Source: CAVTZP01 sp964456815 (GTDB taxonomy: Bacteria > Chloroflexota > Dehalococcoidia > Dehalococcoidales > BS750m-G39). Taken from it: 35,316 nucleotides of DNA. The stretch covers positions 1 through 35,316 of the forward strand of contig CAYWCO010000003.1 of assembly GCA_964456815.1 (NCBI GenBank). Direction: 5' to 3'. Below are positions 16,052-23,401 of this stretch, piece by piece; within the stretch, counting starts at the first letter, position 1, and each line of letters opens with the position of its first letter. The translations under genes and the position numbers were made by a program. The notes under the pieces are model-generated. The model was not told the DNA's origin. It ran no database searches and was given only the letters and a program-made list of their open reading frames with translations.

Positions 16052-16741
16052 TTAAGCCTGTATTCTATAGGGGCAGGTTTCCCTGAGGTGGCAGCGGGCG
16101 CAGACCTCAGCCCGTGTCCATCTTGCCATCTTGGGGCCGATGCCTATGACCATGGAGGTTGATTTGAGGGGGACCATTATTCCCGAGGAGGTCAGGCTCA
16201 CCCCAATTTCCCCTGCCGGTGCTATTTTTAGCAACTGCCGTTGCTCCTTTATTGGAAAACCGGGCATACCCGGGTTAACCGGGCTGCTTACCTCGTAGCC
16301 TCGCGGTGAGACCTCACCGGCGATAAGCTGGTAGGCTTCCGGAACCAGCATATCCACGGCGGCGCTGCCGATGCCGTCCAGGAGCATCCCTCGCAGAGGC
16401 TCACCCTGTTTAAGGTAGTCGCTTGCCTGCCTTTCCAGCTTGGGACCGATGGTGCCGATGGCAACAGCCAGCTCTTTGGACTTGGGGAAGACCGAGGGTA
16501 TTAAAGAGCCGTGCACCACGGTGTTACCCTCCAGCGACACCTGCTCGGGACTCATCTCCGTTATAGAGCGGATTTCATAGGCTATGGCCGGCTCCAGGAG
16601 ATGATTGCCATCTATGCTTGCCAGCAGTTCCCCAATCAAACTCTTTATCTCAGGCCTGACCTTAGCGCCTCCCCCCAATCCTTCCCGCTGCAGCACTTCG
16701 CTGGTCTTCAGGCTCAGGGGGATATCACGAATTACCGGCAT
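16052..16741 (-). CDS. MetH activation-domain-like protein with C-terminal cysteine motif
   Basis: This 229-residue protein resembles the stand-alone form of the methionine synthase reactivation domain. The core segment SSPVNPGMPGFPIKEQRQLL followed by GVSLTSSGIMVPLKSTSMVIGIG aligns by eye with the R-x-x-x-GYPACP ... GVxLTES.MMxPxxSVSG region of MetH that binds AdoMet. The C-terminus has C-x2-C-x5-C (CARCHLRETC), which could bind iron-sulfur or zinc and is absent from MetH. In a corrinoid operon it probably helps reactivate or repair the cobamide, alongside RACo. Its exact role is not established. The ATG has GGAGAG upstream. Confidence 0.7.
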   Translation of the reverse strand: MPVIRDIPLSLKTSEVLQREGLGGGAKVRPEIKSLIGELLASIDGNHLLEPAIAYEIRSITEMSPEQVSLEGNTVVHGSLIPSVFPKSKELAVAIGTIGPKLERQASDYLKQGEPLRGMLLDGIGSAAVDMLVPEAYQLIAGEVSPRGYEVSSPVNPGMPGFPIKEQRQLLKIAPAGEIGVSLTSSGIMVPLKSTSMVIGIGPKMARWTRAEVCARCHLRETCPYRIQA

Positions 16742-16762
16742 ATCTTCTCTCCGCTAGAGTGC

Positions 16763-18100
16763 CTATTTGTAGACGCCGTATTTCTTGACGGTATCGACGA
16801 TCGCCCTGAGATTATCCCACTTTACCTCGTCAAAGAACGCCCCATTGGCCATGATATAGCCACCATCCTTGCCGCAAACATCAATGAGCCTCTTGGTGTG
16901 GTCTATGGCGTCCTGGGGTGTACCTACGGTCATCATGTCCATGGGCATGTTGCCCATTACGCAGGCAATACCATCTAGTGCCTTCTTGGCGGCAGCCATA
17001 TCGGTCAGGTCGAACAACCATCCCGTCTTGCCTTTAGGCAGGTCCCGGATAACCTCCAGGCGTGAGTTATAGCCCCCCTCAGCCCAGAGAAGTGGTACCA
17101 CTCCCTCATCAACTAAGCCCATGATGACCTTTTTGAGGCTGGGCCAGTAGAATTTCTTAAACTGCTCATCGGAGAGGAAACCATCAGCGCCCTTATGCAG
17201 GGGCATAAAAATTAGGGGATTTCCCGCCTGTTTTGCCGCGCCTACCCCCAGCTGAATAAACGCTGGAGTTAATGCTTCCATAGCCTCGAGGAGCTTATCG
17301 GGCTGGCGGTACATATCCGTCATTACCCCTCTAGTTCCCCTCAGGGTATCGCCAATCACGTCAAAGGGTGCTTTGCTAGCGCCAGCTTGGTAGGCGGGAA
17401 ATCCTAGTGATGCCATCTCCACGTCGAAGCCACCCACAACTTGTATCCATTTCAGGGCTTCATCCCCGGCGTCCATCATAGCCTGATAGGCGGCTTTAAC
17501 GGGGGGCGTACCGTAGGGGAAAAAGGGAACGGAAACTCCGTACATTTCGGTCAGGCTGGCGAGGGGAGGGAGCGTGGCGATGGGCTCCAGGGCTCCGAAT
17601 ACGCGCGATGGCCAGACGTAGTAGAAGAAATAGAGTGGGTTATGGATAAAGAGATCGTATTCATCCGCCTTCATGTATTCGCCTTCAATACACTGGTAGG
17701 TGGTTTCCTTAGAGACCCCGTGGCCGGGCCACTTGTATAGTTTGAAGTCAAGAATGTCGAGGAACTTCCCCGGGCTGGGTACGGCACAGCCGCCGTGCCC
17801 ATCCGGCTGTAAGTCCATATAGAATTTTTTCCAGGTCGGTGCGATTTTGTCGTAATTATACATGACCTCGTGAGGGGTTAACCCGGAATAATAAGCGGGG
17901 CCAAAGCTGGGAATTAGAAAGACCGGCACCCTGTCCGGCTTTTTCTTGAGTTGAAGGGCGTCTTTTATCCGGGTTGTCCTTTCTTTGTGTAGCTTCTCAG
18001 CCTCAGGACTGGCAAACTTTACGCCCTCCGCTGAAATCCACCTTTGAAACAGCGCCTCCTGCCTTTCATCCGAGTTCATCTCTTCCCATTGTTTTTCCAT
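16763..18100 (-). CDS. URO-D-fold corrinoid methyltransferase (MT I candidate)
   Basis: This 445-residue protein belongs to the uroporphyrinogen decarboxylase/MtaA-MtbA/MtvB group. The TIM-barrel blocks are seen in DRVPVFLIPSFGPAYYSGLT near residues 56-75, the GTRGVMTDMYRQPDKL segment, and the glycine-rich ending with CGKDGGYIMANGAFFD. Zinc ligands in this group lie on late strands. Here H302 (MPLHKG), E341 (LLWAEGG) and C380 (GIACVMGN) sit 39 residues apart each and are the best candidates. As the MT I of a three-component system it would demethylate the substrate and methylate the corrinoid protein encoded 33 bases upstream. True HemE activity is unlikely given the neighbours and the long N-terminus. 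The ATG has AGGAGG upstream. Confidence 0.78.
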   Translation of the reverse strand: MEKQWEEMNSDERQEALFQRWISAEGVKFASPEAEKLHKERTTRIKDALQLKKKPDRVPVFLIPSFGPAYYSGLTPHEVMYNYDKIAPTWKKFYMDLQPDGHGGCAVPSPGKFLDILDFKLYKWPGHGVSKETTYQCIEGEYMKADEYDLFIHNPLYFFYYVWPSRVFGALEPIATLPPLASLTEMYGVSVPFFPYGTPPVKAAYQAMMDAGDEALKWIQVVGGFDVEMASLGFPAYQAGASKAPFDVIGDTLRGTRGVMTDMYRQPDKLLEAMEALTPAFIQLGVGAAKQAGNPLIFMPLHKGADGFLSDEQFKKFYWPSLKKVIMGLVDEGVVPLLWAEGGYNSRLEVIRDLPKGKTGWLFDLTDMAAAKKALDGIACVMGNMPMDMMTVGTPQDAIDHTKRLIDVCGKDGGYIMANGAFFDEVKWDNLRAIVDTVKKYGVYK

Positions 18101-18133
18101 ATTTGTTGCCTCCTGTAGATTATCTGGGGATTT

Positions 18134-18763
18134 TTAACTGGCGCCGATCCATTTTTTGGCCAGGCTAACTCCGGCCATGGCGTCCTTGCCGTAGGCATCA
18201 GCGCCGGTGTAGTCCTTTATCTCATCACTCATCTGACCGCCGCCAATCATGACCTTTACCTTGTCTCTTAAGCCGGCAGCTTTTATGGCTTCTACGGTTT
18301 CCTTCATGGAATCAAAAGCCAGCGCCAAAAATCCGCTTAAGCCGACGATAGGGGCGCCGGTTTCCTTTATCTTATCGACGAACTTCTGCACCGGCACATC
18401 TGTGCCGAGGTCATGAACCTCAAAACCGTTAACATCTAGCATGAAGACGACGATGTCCTTACCGATGTCGTGTATATCCCCGGCAACAGTGCCGAAAACA
18501 ACCTTACCCAGACGCTTGGTCTCCGTTGTCTTGGTCAGCTTCGGCTTAACCTTTTCGGTTATTGCCTTTAGTATTTCACCGGAATACACCAGGTCAGGTA
18601 TGAAATACTCGCTATCGGCAAAGCGCTTGCCCACGATTTCCATGGCACGCCTGGCATCATCCATAATTTTGAGTGGGTCTTCATTGGCGTTCAGCCTGTC
18701 TTCAACAATCTTTAGAGCCTCTTTTTCCTTTAAATCGGCTAATGTGCTAACTAAATCAGCCAT
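18134..18763 (-). CDS. Corrinoid (B12-binding) methyl-carrier protein
   Basis: This 209-residue protein has an N-terminal helical cap domain (residues about 1-85) and a Rossmann-like B12 domain. The base-off signature GDIHDIGKDI at 95-104 has H98 as the lower cobalt ligand, followed by VGLSGFLAL and MIGGGQM. Size and layout match MtaC/MtvC-type carriers. It shuttles the methyl group from the MT I (next gene) to the MT II (end of operon). It is the first gene of the operon, with AAGGAGGT before the ATG and a promoter about 130 bases upstream. Cytoplasmic. Confidence 0.93.
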   Translation of the reverse strand: MADLVSTLADLKEKEALKIVEDRLNANEDPLKIMDDARRAMEIVGKRFADSEYFIPDLVYSGEILKAITEKVKPKLTKTTETKRLGKVVFGTVAGDIHDIGKDIVVFMLDVNGFEVHDLGTDVPVQKFVDKIKETGAPIVGLSGFLALAFDSMKETVEAIKAAGLRDKVKVMIGGGQMSDEIKDYTGADAYGKDAMAGVSLAKKWIGAS

Positions 18764-18810
18764 GCTTTTTTACCTCCTTGACCTGTATTTGGCTCGTTAG
18801 GCTGCTGGCA

Positions 18811-18840
18811 TTAATGTGTTGAGAGCATCTAGTACCTCCT
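18811..18840 (-). promoter_or_regulatory. Leader mini-reading-frame with strong Shine-Dalgarno in the corrinoid operon 5' leader
   Basis: On the minus strand AGGAGGT (18840-18834) is followed after 5 bases by ATG and five codons (M-L-S-T-H) ending in TAA at 18813-18811. It lies in the transcribed leader, 47 bases before the corrinoid protein ATG, which has its own AAGGAGGT. It may be a translated leader peptide or chance. Confidence 0.3.
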
Positions 18841-18891
18841 ATTCTTCATTCAACCCAGATAAAATACGGAGACCGTTTGCCTCCTTGCTGG

Positions 18892-18920
18892 ATTATAACC
18901 AAAGTCTCCCCTAATTTCAA
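18892..18920 (-). promoter_or_regulatory. Sigma-70 promoter of the corrinoid methyltransferase operon
   Basis: On the minus strand TTGAAA (18920-18915, 5 of 6) and a perfect TATAAT (18897-18892) are separated by exactly 17 bases. Transcription should begin near 18885, giving a leader of about 120 bases before the corrinoid protein ATG at 18763. It lies in the 215-base gap after the histidine kinase stop. I saw no B12-riboswitch-like element in the leader. Confidence 0.65.
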
Positions 18921-18978
18921 TTGGTTACTGGAAATTACCAGGCAGAAACTGTTTTGTCACCGGTAGCTAATTTTGCTA

Positions 18979-20106
18979 TCAACCGGTTGGCGGTGTGAAG
19001 TCGCTGACAATACTGGGCACTTCTACTATCAAGATTGTTCCTTTGCCTGGCGCCGACTTTACTTCGAGGGTGCCACCCAGCAGCCGCGCCCGCTCCTGCA
19101 TTCCGGCAAGACCGAGCTTCCCGCTGCGAGGAAGGTCATCTACTCTTCCCGGTAGGCTAAACCCCCGACCATTATCAGTAATGGTCAGCTTAACTTTATC
19201 TTTGGCGAACTCAATTACCACCCTGGTATCTGAGGCTTGAGCATGCCTCCTGATATTGTTAAGCGCCTCCTGAACGATACGGAACAACAGCAACTCAACT
19301 TCAGGCGAAAAACGCCTTTCTTCGCCAAGCACATTTAGGTCAGCAGCTATGCCATCGGATTCCTGCAGACCCTTCACTAATGATCTAACTGCCGGGATTA
19401 AGCCTAAATCGTCTAGTAGGGACGGGCGCAGATTCTGAATGAAGCGATGCACACCCTGCACCCCACGATTGAGCTGAGCCTGCAGGTCTTTAAGAAACAG
19501 GACCTCATTGGGAGCAAAACCTTGCTTTTTGCGAACGAAGTTATCCAGTTGCCGCGAAAGAGAGCCCAGGATCTGAGCCGTATCATCGTGAAGCTCGCGA
19601 GCAATACGTTTTCGCTCCTCTTCTTGAGCCCGGGTAATCTCCTTCAGGTAGTGGCGCAGGTTGTCCTCGGCGCGCTTGCGCTCGGTAACATCTTCTAAAG
19701 TCTCTATTGCCCCTATTATTTCTCCGCTGTTATCCCTGATCGGACTGGCGGTAAAGTGAAGCCACTTCCCCTTCCTCCCCAGGGCTTGAAAATAGTCCTC
19801 AGCTTCATAGGCACCGTCAATCAGGCGGGATTTTTCGCATTCTCGATAGTAGGTTTCAATCTCCCCGGCTGATGCTTCGTCCACTATTAAATCAGCCATA
19901 ATCGGTCTTTTTTCAGTGTAGAACGCCCTCCACTGCTCATCGGTCCCGATTATTTCCCCCCTTTTTATGCCGGTAAGGGCTTCAATGGCTGTATTCCAGT
20001 AGGTGACTTCATGGGCTTTATTGAGTACAAACGATGGAATAGAGGAGCCATCGATAATCTTGGCGAGCATTTCTGAACCTAATAAACTTTGAGTCATACG
20101 TCTCAA
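18979..20106 (-). CDS. Soluble PAS-domain sensor histidine kinase, NarX/HisKA_3 type
   Basis: This 375-residue kinase has no transmembrane segment, so it senses a cytoplasmic signal. A PAS domain covers about residues 12-140, with the PAC-like end ASPIRDNSGEIIGAIETLEDVT. The dimerisation motif ERKRIARELHDDTAQ places the phospho-accepting histidine at H173. The ATPase domain has EALNNIRRHAQA, ITDNGRGF and GLAGMQERARLLGG. The ATG overlaps the response regulator stop by 4 bases (ATGA), so the two are translationally coupled. The gene points straight at the corrinoid operon downstream, its likely target. The PAS ligand is unknown; an aromatic effector or redox state are options. Confidence 0.9.
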   Translation of the reverse strand: MRRMTQSLLGSEMLAKIIDGSSIPSFVLNKAHEVTYWNTAIEALTGIKRGEIIGTDEQWRAFYTEKRPIMADLIVDEASAGEIETYYRECEKSRLIDGAYEAEDYFQALGRKGKWLHFTASPIRDNSGEIIGAIETLEDVTERKRAEDNLRHYLKEITRAQEEERKRIARELHDDTAQILGSLSRQLDNFVRKKQGFAPNEVLFLKDLQAQLNRGVQGVHRFIQNLRPSLLDDLGLIPAVRSLVKGLQESDGIAADLNVLGEERRFSPEVELLLFRIVQEALNNIRRHAQASDTRVVIEFAKDKVKLTITDNGRGFSLPGRVDDLPRSGKLGLAGMQERARLLGGTLEVKSAPGKGTILIVEVPSIVSDFTPPTG

Positions 20107-20768
20107 GGTAATTCTTCCAGCGCGAGCCAGCCTTTTCTTAAGCCATATAGCACTGCTTCGGTGCGGGAGCCGACCCCTAGTTTATTAAAAATACTCCTCA
20201 GATTGCCTTCGACCGTGCGCCGGCTGAGGTGAAGCTCATTAGCAATTTCCTTATTGGTCATGCCCTTGGCTGCCAGCTTGATGATGTCTATCTCGCGGTC
20301 GCTGAGGTGCTCGGAGGGCCTTGCCGCTCGCGGAATCTTACCCGGGAATCTAAAACGATTTATGACCTTGCGGGTGATTATAGGGTCAAGCACCGGCTCA
20401 CCCTTGTAGACAGCGCGGATAGCCCGGGTCAGCTTATCACCGCTGGCAGTCTTTAATAGATAACCGGCAGCGCCTGCCTCCAGTAGTCCGAAGACATACT
20501 CATCATCGTCATAGGCGCTTAGTATTAGCACCGCAGTAGCCGGGCGAATCAGCTTAATCTGTCTCGTCGCCTCAATCCCGTTAAGCTTGGGCATGGCGAC
20601 ATCCATGATTACCACGTCGGGTTTTAGCTCAGTGACCATCTGCACTGCCTCCTCCCCGTTACCAGCCTCACCTATTACGGTAAAGTTGTCCTCGTCATCT
20701 AAAAGTTTGCGGATACCCTGCCGCGTTATGGGGTGGTCCTCAGCTATGAGAACTTTAACAGCGCTCAT
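20103..20768 (-). CDS. NarL/LuxR-family response regulator
   Basis: This 221-residue DNA-binding regulator is the partner of the histidine kinase. The receiver domain has acidic D11 (AEDH), phospho-acceptor D56 in VVIMDVAMP, and YLLKTAS with the conserved lysine. The C-terminal LuxR-type helix-turn-helix runs LSDREIDIIKLAAKGMTNKEIANELHLSRRTVEGNLRSIFNKLG. The ATG at 20768 has AGGAGG upstream. It is divergent from the nuoE-like gene across a 224-base gap that contains a palindrome and repeated TAC-heptamers, and upstream in the same direction from the corrinoid operon. Both could be its targets. Confidence 0.93.
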   Translation of the reverse strand: MSAVKVLIAEDHPITRQGIRKLLDDEDNFTVIGEAGNGEEAVQMVTELKPDVVIMDVAMPKLNGIEATRQIKLIRPATAVLILSAYDDDEYVFGLLEAGAAGYLLKTASGDKLTRAIRAVYKGEPVLDPIITRKVINRFRFPGKIPRAARPSEHLSDREIDIIKLAAKGMTNKEIANELHLSRRTVEGNLRSIFNKLGVGSRTEAVLYGLRKGWLALEELP

Positions 20769-20788
20769 AAATTCACCCTCCTAAGATT

Positions 20789-20818
20789 ATTATACCCGAA
20801 TACGATAGGTTGCCTCAA
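20789..20818 (-). promoter_or_regulatory. Promoter of the two-component system genes
   Basis: On the minus strand a perfect TATAAT (20794-20789) is preceded by TTGAGG (20818-20813, 4 of 6) with an 18-base spacer. Transcription would start near 20782, about 14 bases before the regulator ATG, with AGGAGG at the very 5' end of the message. Confidence 0.5.
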
Positions 20819-20827
20819 GCGTGGAAT

Positions 20828-20866
20828 TACTTAAGGCAATATACCTAGTACTAGTACTTAATAGGT
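20828..20866. promoter_or_regulatory. Candidate operator: 12-base palindrome and TAC-heptamer repeats
   Basis: AGTACTAGTACT at 20847-20858 is a perfect palindrome, flanked by ACCTA (20843-20847) and TAGGT (20862-20866) in inverted orientation. Heptamers of the form TACTTAA, TACCTAG, TACTAGT and TACTTAA begin at 20828, 20842, 20849 and 20855. These resemble NarL-type TACYYMT sites with one mismatch each. The position between divergent genes suits a binding site for the encoded NarL-family regulator. Confidence 0.4.
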
Positions 20867-20992
20867 GAAATTTATGGCGTAGAATGCTCATCAACAAGGG
20901 TAACTCTAGCCATAAAAACGGGTGCGATGACGGATGGCGCGGGGCTTAAAAGATAGTATTCTAAAGTTGGTAATTAAACTGGGAGGTTAACT

Positions 20993-21490
20993 GTGGAGCC
21001 TGTTCTTGATTTCCCCAAGGTAAAAGCTATCGTAGAAAGCTACTCGGAAAAGGTTGATTCCCTTATAGATAGCTACGGCGATAAGAAGGAACAATTAATA
21101 TCCCTGCTTCAGGATATTCAGGCTGAGTTCAATTACCTTCCCCAGGATGTGCTGGTAAGGGTCAGCCAGAAGCTGGATATCCCCCTGGGTCAGGTTTTTA
21201 GCGTAGCCACCTTCTTCAAGGCCTTTAGTTTGAAGCCGAGGGGCCGCCACCTGGTGACTGTTTGCCTTGGTACCGCCTGTCATGTAAGGGGAGGCCAGAG
21301 GTTGGTGGACAAGATGGAAAGGGATTACGGAATAAAACCCGGCGAGACAACGGAGGATACGAGATTCACCCTGGAGACGGTTAACTGCCTCGGTTGTTGT
21401 GCCCTCGGGCCGGTAGCCGTTGTTGATGGGAAATATGAGAGCCGGATGAAACCCGATAAGCTCGACCGCGTCTTGAGGGGATACAAATAA
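20993..21490 (+). CDS. nuoE: NuoE-like [2Fe-2S] thioredoxin-fold subunit
   Basis: This 165-residue protein has the NuoE/HndA/BamG layout: a helical N-terminus, then a thioredoxin-like domain with [2Fe-2S] ligands C91 and C96 (VCLGTAC) and C132 and C136 (CLGCC). It passes electrons from the flavin subunit. The start is GTG at 20993 with GGGAGG 6 bases upstream. The nuoF-like gene follows after 18 bases. Full length for the family. Confidence 0.92.
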   Translation: MEPVLDFPKVKAIVESYSEKVDSLIDSYGDKKEQLISLLQDIQAEFNYLPQDVLVRVSQKLDIPLGQVFSVATFFKAFSLKPRGRHLVTVCLGTACHVRGGQRLVDKMERDYGIKPGETTEDTRFTLETVNCLGCCALGPVAVVDGKYESRMKPDKLDRVLRGYK

Positions 21491-21508
21491 GTTGCGAGGA
21501 AGCCTGAT

Positions 21509-23389
21509 ATGGTAGAGCAGGTACGAAAGCTACTGGAAAAAAGGTTGGGAAGCGCTGCTGAGCTTGATAACCTGCGGCAGTCAATACTCAGCAAAAAAGA
21601 CCCCAACCGGACCTGCATATCAGTTTGTGGTGGTACGGGCTGTCGTGCCTCCGGGGCTGAGGCGGTTGTTGATGCTTTCATTGATGAAATCGAGAAGCAA
21701 GAGCTCCAGATAAGCGTGGAGCTCAAGGAGACGGGGTGCCACGGCTTCTGCGAACGGGGACCGGTGGTGGTCATTCGGCCAAAGAGGATTTTCTATCAGC
21801 AGGTGAAGCCCGAGGATATCCCGGAGATTATCTCCGAAACTGTCTTAGGTGGCAAAATCATTGAGCGCTTGCTTTATACAGACCCGGTAAGCGGGGAGAA
21901 GATTACCTATGAACCCGATGTTCCCTTCTACAAGAGGCAGACACGGAATATTTTTGGTGCCAACGGAGAAATTGACCCCCAGAATATAGAAGATTACGTT
22001 GCCGTCGGCGGTTATTCCGCCTTGAGTAAGGCTCTTTTCAATATGTCCCCTGAGGAGATTATTGGGGAGGTTAAAAAGTCCGGTCTGCGGGGCAGGGGTG
22101 GTGGCGGCTTCCCCACGGGCAGGAAGTGGCAGTCCTGCCGTGATACTGAGGGCGATGTTAAATATGTAATCTGCAACGCCGATGAGGGTGACCCCGGCGC
22201 TTATCAGGATAGAAGCCTTCTTGAAGGTAACCCCCATAGCGTGCTGGAGGGGATGATTATCGGTGCCTATGCCATTGGCTCCAATAAAGGCTATATCTAT
22301 GTCCGCAACGAATATCCCTTAGCCGTAAGGCACGCCAGGATAGCCATTGAGCAGGCGATGGATTACGGGCTGCTGGGAGAGAACATACTGGGCTCCGGCT
22401 TTGATTTCACGGTAACGATAAATAAGGGGGGTGGTGCCTTCGTCTGCGGGGAGTCCAGCGCCCTGATGGCTTCTCTTGAAGGCAAGATAGGAGAGCCAAG
22501 AGCGAAATACGTCCATATGTCGGAGAAGGGGCTATGGGATAAGCCCAGCCTGCTAAATAATGTCAAGACCTGGGCAAATGTGCCGCCCATAATCAACAAG
22601 GGGGCGGACTGGTATTCAAAAATAGGCACCGCCGGCAGCAAGGGGACGATGATATTTTCCCTGGTGGGGAAGATAAACAACACCGGTCTGGTGGAAGTGC
22701 CAATGGGGATAACACTGCGGGAGATGATATACGACATCGGCGGCGGTATCCCCGATGGCAAGAAATTCAAGGCGGTGCAGACCGGCGGTCCTTCCGGCGG
22801 CTGTATCCCTGAGCAGTATCTTGATACGCCGGTGGACTTTGACGAGCTCACCAAGCTGGGCTCGATGATGGGCTCCGGTGGCATGATAGTAATGGACGAG
22901 GACACCTGTATGGTTGATGTCGCCCGCTACTTTATTGAGTTCCTCAAGGGGGAGTCATGCGGCAAGTGTGTCCCCTGCCGGGAGGGCTTAAACCGGATGA
23001 GCGAAATCCTGAGCAGAATTACTCAGGGAAAGGGCAAGAAAGAAGACCTAGATATGCTGGAGGACCTCGCCGGGATTCTCAGCGGTGGCGCCCTCTGTGC
23101 CCTGGGTCAGACCGCGTCCAATCCCGTGCTGAGCACCCTTAAATATTTCAGGGATGAGTACATAGCCCACATTGATGAGAAGAAGTGCCCGGCTGGTGTT
23201 TGCCGGGAGTTAATCCAGTACTCTATTGATTCTGAGAAGTGTGAAGGCTGTCTCCGGTGCCTTAGGGCGTGCCCCACCAATGCTATCAGCGGGGAGAAAA
23301 GAGAGCCCCACACGATTAACCAGGATATGTGTATAAAATGCGGAGCTTGCTACGATGTTTGCAAGTTTGACGCAGTGATAAGACAGTAA
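21509..23389 (+). CDS. nuoF: NuoF-like NADH-binding flavoprotein with extra iron-sulfur domains (HndC/HydB/BamH-like)
   Basis: This 626-residue protein is longer than complex I NuoF. It has an N-terminal [2Fe-2S] thioredoxin-like domain (C40, C45, C77, C81), then the FMN/NADH core with GLRGRGGGGFPTGRKW and NADEGDPGAYQDR, and the GGGAFVCGESSALMASLEG loop. The [4Fe-4S] motif SCGKCVPCREG follows, then a C-terminal two-cluster ferredoxin domain (CEGCLRCLRACP and CIKCGACYDVC). This build is known from NAD-linked bifurcating hydrogenases and formate dehydrogenases and from BamH-like subunits. It would exchange electrons between NAD(H) and ferredoxin-type carriers. Cytoplasmic. No membrane complex I genes are present. 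Confidence 0.93.
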   Translation: MVEQVRKLLEKRLGSAAELDNLRQSILSKKDPNRTCISVCGGTGCRASGAEAVVDAFIDEIEKQELQISVELKETGCHGFCERGPVVVIRPKRIFYQQVKPEDIPEIISETVLGGKIIERLLYTDPVSGEKITYEPDVPFYKRQTRNIFGANGEIDPQNIEDYVAVGGYSALSKALFNMSPEEIIGEVKKSGLRGRGGGGFPTGRKWQSCRDTEGDVKYVICNADEGDPGAYQDRSLLEGNPHSVLEGMIIGAYAIGSNKGYIYVRNEYPLAVRHARIAIEQAMDYGLLGENILGSGFDFTVTINKGGGAFVCGESSALMASLEGKIGEPRAKYVHMSEKGLWDKPSLLNNVKTWANVPPIINKGADWYSKIGTAGSKGTMIFSLVGKINNTGLVEVPMGITLREMIYDIGGGIPDGKKFKAVQTGGPSGGCIPEQYLDTPVDFDELTKLGSMMGSGGMIVMDEDTCMVDVARYFIEFLKGESCGKCVPCREGLNRMSEILSRITQGKGKKEDLDMLEDLAGILSGGALCALGQTASNPVLSTLKYFRDEYIAHIDEKKCPAGVCRELIQYSIDSEKCEGCLRCLRACPTNAISGEKREPHTINQDMCIKCGACYDVCKFDAVIRQ

Positions 23390-23401
23390 AGGGGGTGAGT
23401 T

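Noticed and set aside
16763..18100. HemE, uroporphyrinogen decarboxylase of haem synthesis
   Set aside because: The protein is longer than HemE and sits in an operon with a corrinoid carrier, RACo and a methyl-THF methyltransferase.
18764..18978. Cobalamin riboswitch in the leader of the corrinoid operon
   Set aside because: A B12 riboswitch would be expected to be longer and to contain a recognisable B12-box-like conserved segment. The ~120-base leader shows neither, only two Shine-Dalgarno sites and a mini-frame.
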